Origin: an uncultured Caryophanales bacterium
GTDB taxonomy: Bacteria; Bacillota_I; Bacilli_A; Acholeplasmatales; Anaeroplasmataceae
Direction of reading: 5' to 3'
Length of the DNA: 43,854 bases
Assembly: GCA_937885165.1 (NCBI GenBank)
Contig: CAKZZJ010000182.1
Span: 1 to 43,854 of the forward strand
Under the pieces are notes generated by a model. The model worked only from the letters and a program-made list of their open reading frames with translations, was not told the DNA's origin and ran no database searches. Shown here piece by piece: positions 34,291-43,220 of this stretch. How positions within the stretch are numbered: position 1 is the first letter of the stretch; each line of letters begins with the position of its first letter. The position numbers and the translations under genes were made by a program.

Positions 34291-34357
34291 ACACAAAAAA
34301 TAAATTCTTAATATATTTAAGTCGTTTTCTTATGTGTAGTAGTATATCTTATTTTCA

Positions 34358-34386
34358 TTGAAAATAAAAAAAAATTATTATATAAT
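34358..34386 (+). promoter_or_regulatory. Promoter of the MFS-fakA-ligase-acyltransferase operon
   Basis: TTGAAA (34358-34363), a 17-base spacer and a perfect TATAAT (34381-34386). This shows that the reading frame opening at 34358 cannot be the real start of the transporter. Confidence 0.8.
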
Positions 34387-34411
34387 TTATTTGCGTTTAT
34401 GGATGAAAATA

Positions 34412-35785
34412 ATGAAAAAATTATCAAATAAAAAACAATTACTTATATATGCTTTATCAGCATTAGGCGTAAATATGCTAAATTTAATAATTGGAACATA
34501 TTTAGTAGAGGCTTTAATGGTTGAAGGCTTTGGTGAAGGTGTAGAATACTGGACTTACTTTAATGTCACCATCGTTTCAGCAGCGTTATGGTCTATTTTT
34601 GTTACTGCAGCAAAAATCATAAATGGTATCATTGATATTCCACTTGCAGGGATTGCTGATAATTTTAAATCAAGGTGGGGTAGAAGAAGGCCATTTATTT
34701 TATTTGGGTTAATTGGTACAATAACTTTTTATGTATTATTTTTATTTCCTCTAGTTAAGGATGAAGGAAGTTTCATAAATACAATTTGGTTTGGTATTAT
34801 ACTTGCCTTATTCTACATATTTTATAATCTGACCATAGTAACTTATTATGCAACCTTTGCTGAAATAACCAAAGATGAGGGAGATAAAATAATATTATCA
34901 AATTATAAATCTATTTTTGATGTAATTTATTTTGTTTTAGGATATGCCTTAATTCCATTATTCGTTACATTTAAAATAAATATAAGGATAATCGCTTTTA
35001 TATTTTTGCCTCTTTCTTTAACCATGATAATACCTTTATTTATGATTAAAGAAAGATCAACTAAGAAAAATAATGAAGTAGAAGAAACAAAAAAAGAACC
35101 GGAAAAAGAAAAATTCAGGCAAATTGGTGTATTTAAGTCAATAATAATAACATTTAAAAATAAAGGTTTTTTAAAGTGGGTTGTCTTATTTATGCTATTA
35201 CAATTTGGACTTCAGATGTTTATGGCAGGAGAAAATGTTTATTTTTCAGGTGTGCTCAATTTTGAGGGTTATAAGATAACTTTAATTACGGCAACAGTAT
35301 TTATGCCTGTTCCATTTACACTTATGATTTACCGTAAGATTTGTGCACGACTTGGATTTAAATTTGGCTTTATATATTCTGCAATAATGTTTATATCAGC
35401 AATGGTGTTAATGACTTTATGCATTTTGTTTGATGATAATTTGTTAAGATTTATTATGGCTCTTGTTGCTGGATTTATTGCCTCATTTGGTGTTGGAGCC
35501 TTCCTCAGTGTTGGATATGCAATACCATCAATTTATGCACAAATGGATTATAAAAAAACAGGAATATCACACTCAGCGATGTATTTTGCAGTACAGACTT
35601 TGGCGGCATCTATAACGGGTGCGATATCATCAGGAATTGTATGGATTAATTTAAGAAATAATGATTTAAGCTGGATACTTGGTATAGTTGTTGCTTCAGC
35701 AACCTTCTTAGCAATGATTATTGCTTTATTCTTGCCTAAAGAAATTAATAATTTTGGAAAGATAAGAAAAGATAGCTATGAATAA
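34412..35785 (+). CDS. GPH/MFS-type membrane transporter
   Basis: From ATG 34412 (GGATGA just upstream; ATG 34403 is possible) the protein has 457 residues and about twelve hydrophobic segments. The loop between helices 2 and 3 holds RWGRRRPFI, the motif of the GPH (sugar/cation symporter) and related MFS families. A charged central loop follows (KERSTKKNNEVEETKKEPEK). The substrate is not visible. GPH relatives usually move sugars, but all following genes act on fatty acids or phospholipids. A lipid or lysolipid role, like LplT beside Aas, is therefore an alternative. It overlaps fakA by eight bases. Confidence 0.8.
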   Translation: MKKLSNKKQLLIYALSALGVNMLNLIIGTYLVEALMVEGFGEGVEYWTYFNVTIVSAALWSIFVTAAKIINGIIDIPLAGIADNFKSRWGRRRPFILFGLIGTITFYVLFLFPLVKDEGSFINTIWFGIILALFYIFYNLTIVTYYATFAEITKDEGDKIILSNYKSIFDVIYFVLGYALIPLFVTFKINIRIIAFIFLPLSLTMIIPLFMIKERSTKKNNEVEETKKEPEKEKFRQIGVFKSIIITFKNKGFLKWVVLFMLLQFGLQMFMAGENVYFSGVLNFEGYKITLITATVFMPVPFTLMIYRKICARLGFKFGFIYSAIMFISAMVLMTLCILFDDNLLRFIMALVAGFIASFGVGAFLSVGYAIPSIYAQMDYKKTGISHSAMYFAVQTLAASITGAISSGIVWINLRNNDLSWILGIVVASATFLAMIIALFLPKEINNFGKIRKDSYE

Positions 35786-37106
35786 ATTGAAAATTGACTC
35801 TAAAGATTTTTATAATATGATTTCATATTCTTTAGGAATGTTAAAAGAAAAAGAACAAGAAATAAATGAATTAAATGTTTTTCCTGTTCCTGATGGTGAT
35901 ACAGGAACAAATATGAGAAAGACACTAGAATCTGGATTAACTAATGTTAATCAAGAAGAAGACATCTCAACATTTTTATCAAAGCTTTCTTCGAATATGT
36001 TGGTTGGCGCTAGAGGAAATTCTGGTGTCATTTTATCGATGATTTTTAAGGGTATATCAAGAAGCATTAAAAATAAAAAAGATATCGATACAAATGATTT
36101 TTTAAATGCCCTTAAAAGCGCTAAAGACTACGTATATTCAAAACTTAAAAATCCTGTTGAAGGGACAATCATTACTGTATTAAAAAAATCAATATTAATT
36201 GATGATGTAGAAGAAGATTTTAACGATTTATTAAGCCATATTTTGAAATTATCAAAGATTGCGTTAGATGAAACACCAAATGAATTAAAAGTATTAAAAG
36301 ATGCTCATGTTATTGATGCTGGAGGATATGGATTATATACTATTTATTTTGGTATGTTATCATATCTAAAAGGCGATTATCAAAGCATCAATATTTCATA
36401 TGATAAGGCAACAAAAATAAGATATAAGGATGTAAAAAAAGATAAAAAAATAACATATATAGTTTATTCTACTGGTTCACTTATGAAGGAAACATTTTTT
36501 GATTTAGGTGCGGATGTTGTGCTTGATTGTCCTATCACAATAAACCCATCAACTCAGGAAATAATAGATGCGATAAACAAATTAAATTCAGAATATATTA
36601 TTATTTTACCAAATGATAAAAATGCATTTTTAACAACTGAACTCGCGTTAAAAATTTTAAATAAGAGAAATATATATCTGTTAGAAACAAAGAGTTTAGC
36701 TGAAGGATATTTTGCATTATCTATGATGCTTAATACAAGTGATGATATTGATGCCACAATATCATCTATGAAAAAAGGCTTAAATAACACAACAACAATA
36801 AAAATAATCGAAGCTAGTAAGACCTCATCTTATAACGGAAAAGAATATAACAAAGGAGACTTTATGGCTATTACGGATGATGATATCTTATTCATTTCTA
36901 ATAATTTAGAAGAATTAGTAAAAAAGACTCTTTTTAAAATTGATTTATCAGACAAAGAAATAATAGCTATGTTTAGCGGAGATAATGTAGACGATAATCT
37001 AAAGGATGATATCACAAATTATGTATATGATAATTATGATAATATTGATATAGGGATAATAGATGGTGGATTTTTAAATATCTTGTTTGTAATAGGTATT
37101 TGTTAG
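35778..37106 (+). CDS. fakA: Fatty acid kinase catalytic subunit FakA (DAK2/YloV family)
   Basis: This 442-residue protein starts with the DhaL-type kinase domain: LNVFPVPDGDTGTNMRKTLE, with the Mg-ADP-binding aspartates at residues 38-41, then GARGNSGVILSMIFKG and HVIDAGGYGLY near 175. The middle and C-terminal DegV-like domains follow (YIVYSTGSLMKETFFDLGAD). It is about 100 residues shorter than most FakA (about 550), mainly in the C-terminal half. It would phosphorylate fatty acids held by FakB/DegV. It is co-transcribed with acyl-activating and acyltransferase genes, not with its usual asp23-type neighbour. Confidence 0.88.
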   Translation: MNKLKIDSKDFYNMISYSLGMLKEKEQEINELNVFPVPDGDTGTNMRKTLESGLTNVNQEEDISTFLSKLSSNMLVGARGNSGVILSMIFKGISRSIKNKKDIDTNDFLNALKSAKDYVYSKLKNPVEGTIITVLKKSILIDDVEEDFNDLLSHILKLSKIALDETPNELKVLKDAHVIDAGGYGLYTIYFGMLSYLKGDYQSINISYDKATKIRYKDVKKDKKITYIVYSTGSLMKETFFDLGADVVLDCPITINPSTQEIIDAINKLNSEYIIILPNDKNAFLTTELALKILNKRNIYLLETKSLAEGYFALSMMLNTSDDIDATISSMKKGLNNTTTIKIIEASKTSSYNGKEYNKGDFMAITDDDILFISNNLEELVKKTLFKIDLSDKEIIAMFSGDNVDDNLKDDITNYVYDNYDNIDIGIIDGGFLNILFVIGIC

Positions 37107-37113
37107 GAGTAGT

Positions 37114-39009
37114 ATGATTAGAGTAAATAAAATTGCCAAAGAAGGATATAATTTATTAAATAATTCAAAAAAAGACTTTGAAGCTATTTTCAATATCATG
37201 TTTATGCATGAAAACAATACTTTGGCAGAAAAAAATGATGGGTCAAGGATTTATAAAACAACATATAAAGAAGCAAAAGAAATAATACTTGATAAAGCAT
37301 ATTCAATCAATATGAAATACCCTGATTTAAAGGATGAATATATTGGCATATCTTATGATTCATCGTTAGAATGGATTATTATTTTTTGGGCCATTTTAGC
37401 ATCTGGTAATAAACCATATCTAATTAATCATCGTCATCCTAAAAATTTGACCAATAATATTTTAGATACCCTTAATTCAAGATGCCTCATTGGTGTTAAT
37501 ATGGGTTATTCTAAACCTTTGATTAATTATTATGATTTGGATTTAAAAAATAAAGATGATTATAAATTTAATTTTGCAAATGAAATAGCTTTATCAACAT
37601 CAGCCACTACATTAAAAGAAAAAATTATATTCTTTAATGGCTATGAACTTTCAACACAGATACTCAATTCAAGAAGCATATTAAAAGAGAATAAGCAAAT
37701 AAAGAAACATTACCACGATGAATTAAAACAATTGGTATTTTTACCTCTTTACCATATCTTTGGTCTTGTTGCCGTATATTTATGGTTTAGCTTTTTTGGT
37801 AGATGCTTTGTATTTTTAAACAATTATTCTGCAGACACAATTCTTAATACAATAAGACTACATAATGTAACACATGTCTTTGCTGTGCCTTTATTCTGGA
37901 GTAAAATTGAAGCAGAAATAAATAATAATTTAAAACAACAGGATGAAAAAACACAGAAAAAATTTGAAAAAGGAATTAAATTATCGATTGCTATTCAAAA
38001 AGTGTTCCCTCATCTTGGTCTTAAAATAGCTAAAAAATTATTGCATGAGGTCGATGATAAATTATTCGGTAAATCTGTTAAATTCGCAATCAGTGGTGGT
38101 GGCTATATTAAGGATGAAACGCTAAGACTTATAAATGCATTAGGTTATCCTTTACATGATGGATATGGCATGAGTGAGGTAGGCATTACTTCAGTTGAAT
38201 TATCTAAAAATATAACCGACAGAATGAAAAATTCAATTGGGAAACCTTTTAAATCTGTTGAATATAAATTAGAAAATAACGAATTGCTAATTAAAGGAAA
38301 ATCAATATCTCATAAATTCTTGATAAATAAACAAGAATATATTCTTAATGAAGATGAATATTTTAAAACAAATGATATAGTTCATAAAGATGCTAAAGGA
38401 AGATATTATGTTGAAGGTAGATTTGATGATTTATTTATTTCATCAAATGGTGAAAATGTAAGTCCTGATACTATTGAAAAAGAAATCAATTTAAAAAATG
38501 TTTTAGCCTATGTTGTAACAAAACTAGATGATGATTTAGTATTAATAGTTGGAATTAGCCCTTATTTAACCGAAAATAAGGTGATTGAGCTTAAGAAAAA
38601 CATTGAAGAAGAATTAGATAAAATAGATTCATCATTAAGACCTAATAAATATTATTTTACTTATGATCCTTTAATGAGTAAAGAAGCAATAAAAGTATCA
38701 AGACAATATGTAAAAAGGAATCTTGATAATAATGAAATTCATTTACTAAAATATGATGATATCGTTATAAAATCAAATGAATTTGAAAACAATAAATTAT
38801 TACAAAAAATCATAGAAATATTTGAAAAAGAATTAGGAAAAAAAGTTAATCCTGATGATAATATTTTTTATGATTTAAGTGCTACATCATTAGATTATTT
38901 TTCTATTTTATCAAAAGTAAACGAAGAATTTGAAGTTAATTTATCTTATGAATTAATACTTCCTACTCCAGTTTTGGTTGCTAAAAAGATAGAAGAAATA
39001 AAATATTAA
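37114..39009 (+). CDS. AMP-forming acyl-activating enzyme with C-terminal acyl carrier domain
   Basis: The 631-residue protein belongs to the ANL superfamily. The substrate/AMP motif is DGYGMSEVG (xGYGxTE type). The hinge/A8 region is TNDIVHKDAKGRYYVEGRFD followed by DLFISSNGENVSP. The P-loop is weak (LSTSATTLKEK in place of TSGTTGxPK). Residues about 553-631 look like an acyl carrier domain with DLSATSLDYF, where Ser592 would carry phosphopantetheine. It would activate a fatty acid as acyl-AMP and load it on its own carrier. It lies seven bases after fakA and eleven before the acyltransferase. Confidence 0.85.
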   Translation: MIRVNKIAKEGYNLLNNSKKDFEAIFNIMFMHENNTLAEKNDGSRIYKTTYKEAKEIILDKAYSINMKYPDLKDEYIGISYDSSLEWIIIFWAILASGNKPYLINHRHPKNLTNNILDTLNSRCLIGVNMGYSKPLINYYDLDLKNKDDYKFNFANEIALSTSATTLKEKIIFFNGYELSTQILNSRSILKENKQIKKHYHDELKQLVFLPLYHIFGLVAVYLWFSFFGRCFVFLNNYSADTILNTIRLHNVTHVFAVPLFWSKIEAEINNNLKQQDEKTQKKFEKGIKLSIAIQKVFPHLGLKIAKKLLHEVDDKLFGKSVKFAISGGGYIKDETLRLINALGYPLHDGYGMSEVGITSVELSKNITDRMKNSIGKPFKSVEYKLENNELLIKGKSISHKFLINKQEYILNEDEYFKTNDIVHKDAKGRYYVEGRFDDLFISSNGENVSPDTIEKEINLKNVLAYVVTKLDDDLVLIVGISPYLTENKVIELKKNIEEELDKIDSSLRPNKYYFTYDPLMSKEAIKVSRQYVKRNLDNNEIHLLKYDDIVIKSNEFENNKLLQKIIEIFEKELGKKVNPDDNIFYDLSATSLDYFSILSKVNEEFEVNLSYELILPTPVLVAKKIEEIKY

Positions 39010-39020
39010 TTAGGTGAATT

Positions 39021-40268
39021 ATGCTATTTCTTTATATAGTAGGTATAATTTTTATATACCCTGTTTATCTTTTATATTTCAAAAGAAAGACATATTATGT
39101 AAATAAGAAAATTCAATCAAGACATATTAAAGGTGGTGCGATTCTTTTATCCAACCATAAAGGATTTAAGGATTTCATGCTTTATATGTGTGCCTTTCCG
39201 TTTAGAAAAGTATATTGCTTGATGAGCGAAAAGGTCTTTTCTTTTAATAAAATATTAAACATTTTAATAAGAAGTCTTGGTGGAATCAGGGTAGATAGAA
39301 CAAAATTTGAATTTTCGTTTATTGATAAATCTGTAAAATTATTAAATAAAAATAAATTATTATTGATATTTCCCGAAGGCAAACTTCCAACATCAAATAC
39401 TTTAGGTAGTTTTTATCCAAGTTACATAATGATAGCACTTAAATCAGGGAAACCGATTATACCAATTTATACCCCTGGTGAGTATAAATTTTTTAAAAGA
39501 AACAAAATGGTTGTCGGTACACCAATTTATATCAGAGACTATATTAAAAATGAAAATCCGACAAAAGAAGAAATAGATTATGCCAATAACGAAATAAGAA
39601 AAGAAATATTAAAACTTGAAAAATTTTATCGTTATAATGTAAAAAGAGATAAATATCATAAAGCATTTAAACCTAGCGCCTTTTTATGCGATTTAGCAAA
39701 AATAATATTGTTTTTATCAAGATTTGGTTTGTTTTCCAAAACCTATAACAAAGGAAAGCATAATTATAAATTAAAAGAAAAAGAAAATATGATAATTATT
39801 GCTAATCATACTTCATTTGCTGATCCAATATTGTTATTTAGGACATTTTGGCGTAGAAGACTAAAAATGATAGTTGCTGATATAGTATTTAATAATCATA
39901 AATTAAGAAGCTTTTTATTAAGAAACTTAGGGTGTATTAAAGTAAACAGAGAAAAGCCCTCTTTATCATCTTTGGTTGAAATAACAGATATGTTAAATTG
40001 TGGCTGTATGTTATCAATATTTCCAGAAGGACATATAAATAAAGATAAAGAATTAGATGATTTTAAAACTGGTGCTGCTTATTTTTCTTTAAAAACCAAT
40101 ACTAAAATATTACCGATATATATTAAACCAAAAGAAAAAGGCAGATATAAACTCTACCTTGGCGAATACATATACCCTAGTGGCAATATAAATACAGAAA
40201 ATATTAATAATTATAATAATTTGATAAAAGAAAAAATAAATCAATTAATTAAAGAAAATAGTAAATAG
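39021..40268 (+). CDS. Tandem double PlsC-type acyltransferase
   Basis: The 415-residue protein holds two complete acyltransferase domains. The first has NHKGFKD (H46-x4-D51) and FPEGK (117-121). The second has NHTSFAD (H263-x4-D268) and FPEGH (334-338). Both keep the HX4D and FPEG motifs that bind acyl donor and glycerol phosphate in 1-acylglycerol-3-phosphate acyltransferases. There is a hydrophobic N-terminus (LFLYIVGIIFIYPVYLLYF) for membrane contact. Two active copies in one chain are unusual. The operon position suggests it transfers acyl groups from the carrier domain of the preceding protein to (lyso)phospholipid. Confidence 0.9.
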   Translation: MLFLYIVGIIFIYPVYLLYFKRKTYYVNKKIQSRHIKGGAILLSNHKGFKDFMLYMCAFPFRKVYCLMSEKVFSFNKILNILIRSLGGIRVDRTKFEFSFIDKSVKLLNKNKLLLIFPEGKLPTSNTLGSFYPSYIMIALKSGKPIIPIYTPGEYKFFKRNKMVVGTPIYIRDYIKNENPTKEEIDYANNEIRKEILKLEKFYRYNVKRDKYHKAFKPSAFLCDLAKIILFLSRFGLFSKTYNKGKHNYKLKEKENMIIIANHTSFADPILLFRTFWRRRLKMIVADIVFNNHKLRSFLLRNLGCIKVNREKPSLSSLVEITDMLNCGCMLSIFPEGHINKDKELDDFKTGAAYFSLKTNTKILPIYIKPKEKGRYKLYLGEYIYPSGNINTENINNYNNLIKEKINQLIKENSK

Positions 40269-40270
40269 AT

Positions 40271-40338
40271 AAAAAAAGAAGTTGTAATCAAATATATAAA
40301 CTAGAGTTCTTGTTTAAAATAATACAACTTCTTTTTTT
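40271..40338. terminator. Bidirectional terminator of the lipid operon
   Basis: GAAGTTGTA (40278-40286) pairs with TACAACTTC (40323-40331), flanked by seven A and seven T. The loop is 36 bases. It also serves the convergent gene 40344-41453. Confidence 0.85.
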
Positions 40339-40343
40339 ATATC

Positions 40344-41453
40344 TTATTTAGTTAAAAAGTTTACAATAATCCAATATCCACCTTCAAGATAAGTGAATAT
40401 TAATAATGCAATTCCTGCAAGTGGTATAAAGATATCAATTGTAGTGTTCTTATGTGTCTTTTTGTATGAGAAAAACATTACTATAGGAATAGCTAGGAAT
40501 ATAAGCGAACAAGAACCTATTATAGATGAAAGCAAAGAATAGAAAAGTTCACTATCTTCTATCGCTGAATTACAGATAGCAACAACGGCAATATCAATTA
40601 CAGATATTACTGCCAAACAAATTGAAGTAAATATTGAAAATCTAAATGCTGCATGATTTGTTTTTGTATATGCAACATATTCTTCTTTTGTTTTTCCTCT
40701 TTTTTTGAACATTCTCTCGATAACTTTTATATAAATGATTATCGCTATAAATAATAAGAATAAAAGTATTGGTTTAGTTGGTAAGAATATTTGAAATATT
40801 GTTGGGATAGATGATGTTGTAATTGATAATATTTTTATTATTATTGCAAATATTTCGTAAGCTATAGGTAGTAATACAAATGATCTAAATACAATTATTT
40901 TTTTTCCTTGGAAGTATTTTTTAGGATTATAATCAATAAAAAACAATGTAAGTGTACACAAGAATAAATCAAGCATTACATTTTGATTCACTATTTTTGA
41001 AAAAAATAAATCCATAATCCCATCTACAACATCGGCTTTATCTTTAACACCAAGTGCCGAAACAATCCCTGAAACATAGTGAAAATTAATAAATATAAAC
41101 GCAAGAATAAACGCCAATGATATACCACCATACTTTATCAATAATTTTAAGTAGCTTTCTCTATTATTAATAATTATTGAAAAATTAGCGATTAAAAATA
41201 GAGGAAGTGATAGTTGTGAAATATACAAAAGTATAAGAATTAATATCTGCATTCCTTTTGATATTTCTTCTTCTCCTTCTTGTAATGATAAATTAGCATT
41301 AAGGTTTATTATGATGGCTACTTGAGCGATAATTATTGCAAACCAGGCAATAATTCTAAGGCTTCTATAGGATAGAGGGCCCTCGTATTTAATATCATTT
41401 TCTAATGTTATTTCTGTTCTTTTTAATTTTTCTTTTTTCTTATTTTTTTTCAT
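40344..41453 (-). CDS. Polytopic membrane protein of unknown function
   Basis: The 369-residue protein has a basic, Lys-rich N-terminus (MKKNKKKEKLKRTEITLEND) followed by eight to nine hydrophobic helices with short loops. A charged cytoplasmic loop (IERMFKKRGKTKEEYVAYTK) sits in the middle. I recognise no transport motif or family. Its -10 box ends six bases before the ATG, so the mRNA is predicted to be leaderless. It is convergent with the lipid operon and divergent from the GT2 gene. Confidence 0.75.
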   Translation of the reverse strand: MKKNKKKEKLKRTEITLENDIKYEGPLSYRSLRIIAWFAIIIAQVAIIINLNANLSLQEGEEEISKGMQILILILLYISQLSLPLFLIANFSIIINNRESYLKLLIKYGGISLAFILAFIFINFHYVSGIVSALGVKDKADVVDGIMDLFFSKIVNQNVMLDLFLCTLTLFFIDYNPKKYFQGKKIIVFRSFVLLPIAYEIFAIIIKILSITTSSIPTIFQIFLPTKPILLFLLFIAIIIYIKVIERMFKKRGKTKEEYVAYTKTNHAAFRFSIFTSICLAVISVIDIAVVAICNSAIEDSELFYSLLSSIIGSCSLIFLAIPIVMFFSYKKTHKNTTIDIFIPLAGIALLIFTYLEGGYWIIVNFLTK

Positions 41454-41459
41454 AACTAA

Positions 41460-41488
41460 ATTATATATATTTTTATTATCGTAATCAA
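41460..41488 (-). promoter_or_regulatory. Promoter of 40344-41453, predicted to give a leaderless mRNA
   Basis: On the minus strand TTGATT (41488-41483), a 17-base spacer and a perfect TATAAT (41465-41460). Transcription would begin at or next to the ATG at 41453. Confidence 0.65.
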
Positions 41489-41522
41489 GAAAAACTGTAA
41501 TTTTCGAATTATTTCTAATTTA

Positions 41523-41551
41523 TTGAAAATTAAATAAATTTAATATATAAT
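41523..41551 (+). promoter_or_regulatory. Promoter of the GT2-GtrA and CobW-like genes
   Basis: TTGAAA (41523-41528), a 17-base spacer and a perfect TATAAT (41546-41551). Confidence 0.8.
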
Positions 41552-41584
41552 AAGCGCATCAAGAATAAATAGAGGTATATTTTT

Positions 41585-42634
41585 TTGAAAAAAGTTGCAT
41601 TAATTATTCCTGTGTATGAACCAGATGTAATGACAATTAATTTCCTAAAATGTTTTAAGCCTACGGATTTTGATTATTTCATCATTGTTAATGATGGTTC
41701 TGGAGAAAAATACAAGGATATTTTTAAAAAAATTGAAGAAAATAAATTATTCAAAATCATCGGATATGATGAAAATCACGGAAAAGGTTTTGCTTTAAAA
41801 TACGGCTTTGATTATGTTATAAACCTAGATAGTGAAGTGGCTTTTTTTGTTACAGCTGATGGTGATGGACAGCATGTATACCAAGACATATTAAGAGTAA
41901 AAGAAAAACTTGTAGAAAATGAAAACGCATTAGTGTTAGGAACAAGAGTTTTTGATAAAAAGAGTATGCCCCTTTTATCTAAAATAGGGAATTATATTTC
42001 GAAAACAAATTTTAAAATATTCACTAAAAAAGATATTAAAGATACACAAACAGGTTTAAGAGGAATACCTTCTAATTTATTTTCACTTGCGCTAAATACC
42101 AAAGGCGACAGATATGATTATGAAGCTACATTTTTAATGGATGCACTTAATTATGCCAATCTTGTTCAAGTTGATATTAAATCAGTATATATAAATAATA
42201 ACGAAGGGTCTCATTTCAAACCTTTAAAGGATACAATTTTAATCAATAAAAATGCAATATCATATATATTATTATTTATTACAGCATTTATACTTGATAT
42301 AGGTTTATTTGCGACATTTAAAAATTTCGTATTTAACAATTTTGAATATAATTTATTTATATCAATTCCTGTAGTGAGAATTATTTCAGCATCCTTTTAT
42401 TTTACAGGCTTATATTTATTGGATAAGAAAGATTTATTCATAAGAAAAATACCGAAATATATAATTTTATTTGTTGTTTATTTAGGACTATCTATAGCAT
42501 TCAGCTATTTATTATCTTTATCAGGATTAAGCATATTTATATCTAAATTATTAGCTGATATCATAATCATTTTTTTGAATTTTTTATGTTATAAGATAAC
42601 TGAAATAATAAGAAGGAAAAAAACAAATGATTAA
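41585..42634 (+). CDS. Family 2 glycosyltransferase fused to a GtrA-like membrane domain
   Basis: The 349-residue protein starts at TTG 41585 after AGAGGTA. Residues 1-220 are a GT2 (GT-A fold) domain with VALIIPVYEP, FIIVNDGSGE, NHGKGFALKYG, the metal-binding TADGDGQH (D92-G-D94) and KDTQTGLRGIP. Residues about 225-345 are four hydrophobic helices with the spacing of GtrA. Such fusions transfer sugars from nucleotide or polyprenyl donors in cell-envelope glycan or glycolipid assembly. The exact product is unknown. It overlaps the CobW-like gene by eight bases. Confidence 0.88.
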   Translation: MKKVALIIPVYEPDVMTINFLKCFKPTDFDYFIIVNDGSGEKYKDIFKKIEENKLFKIIGYDENHGKGFALKYGFDYVINLDSEVAFFVTADGDGQHVYQDILRVKEKLVENENALVLGTRVFDKKSMPLLSKIGNYISKTNFKIFTKKDIKDTQTGLRGIPSNLFSLALNTKGDRYDYEATFLMDALNYANLVQVDIKSVYINNNEGSHFKPLKDTILINKNAISYILLFITAFILDIGLFATFKNFVFNNFEYNLFISIPVVRIISASFYFTGLYLLDKKDLFIRKIPKYIILFVVYLGLSIAFSYLLSLSGLSIFISKLLADIIIIFLNFLCYKITEIIRRKKTND

Positions 42635-43220
42635 AATAGATTTAGTAACTGGCTTTTTAGGTTCTGGGAAAACTACATTTATTAAACATTATGCTAATTA
42701 TTTAAAACAACAAAATAAAAAAGTTTGTATACTTGAAAATGATTTTGGTGCTATAAATGTTGACATGATGTTGTTATCTGAAATAAGAGGCGACAATGTA
42801 GAGTTAGAGATGATTTCTGGTGGTGGTGATTTAACTACTCACATTAGAAGGTTTAGAACAAAATTAATCCAGATGGCTATTACAGGCTATGATAATGTAA
42901 TTGTAGAACCATCAGGGATATTCGATATTGACGAATTTTTGGATTTAATTTATGAAGACCCACTCCCAAGTTATTATGAGATAGGCTCAATTATAGCGAT
43001 AGTAGATGAAAATACAAAACTTGAAGGAGAAGAAGACAAATATATTTTTGCAAACGAAATTGCAACCTCTGGTGTGGTTGTTATATCTAAAATAAAAGAA
43101 CATAAAAATCTGATTTCTTTTTTAAATGAATCAATATTAAATGCATTATCTTTAGAAATAGTAATATCTAAAACTTCCATTGTATTTATGCTATTTAATT
43201 ATTTAAAACTTAAATCTTAA
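42627..43220 (+). CDS. CobW/P47K-type GTPase, short
   Basis: The 197-residue protein has the COG0523 N-terminus IDLVTGFLGSGKTTFIKHYA (Walker A, residues 9-16), LENDFGAINVDMMLL, and VEPSGIFDIDEFLD as switch/Walker B region. The metal-binding CxCC motif of this family is replaced by SGGGD (residues 64-68). The family's C-terminal domain is missing: after about residue 165 the sequence turns low in information and ends. COG0523 members are metal chaperones or metal-centre insertases. The gene could be a genuine short form or be truncated by the anomalous A+T-rich tail that follows. Confidence 0.75.
   Translation: MIKIDLVTGFLGSGKTTFIKHYANYLKQQNKKVCILENDFGAINVDMMLLSEIRGDNVELEMISGGGDLTTHIRRFRTKLIQMAITGYDNVIVEPSGIFDIDEFLDLIYEDPLPSYYEIGSIIAIVDENTKLEGEEDKYIFANEIATSGVVVISKIKEHKNLISFLNESILNALSLEIVISKTSIVFMLFNYLKLKS

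Noticed and set aside
34358..34411. An upstream start for the MFS transporter
   Set aside because: These bases are the -35, spacer and -10 of the operon promoter.
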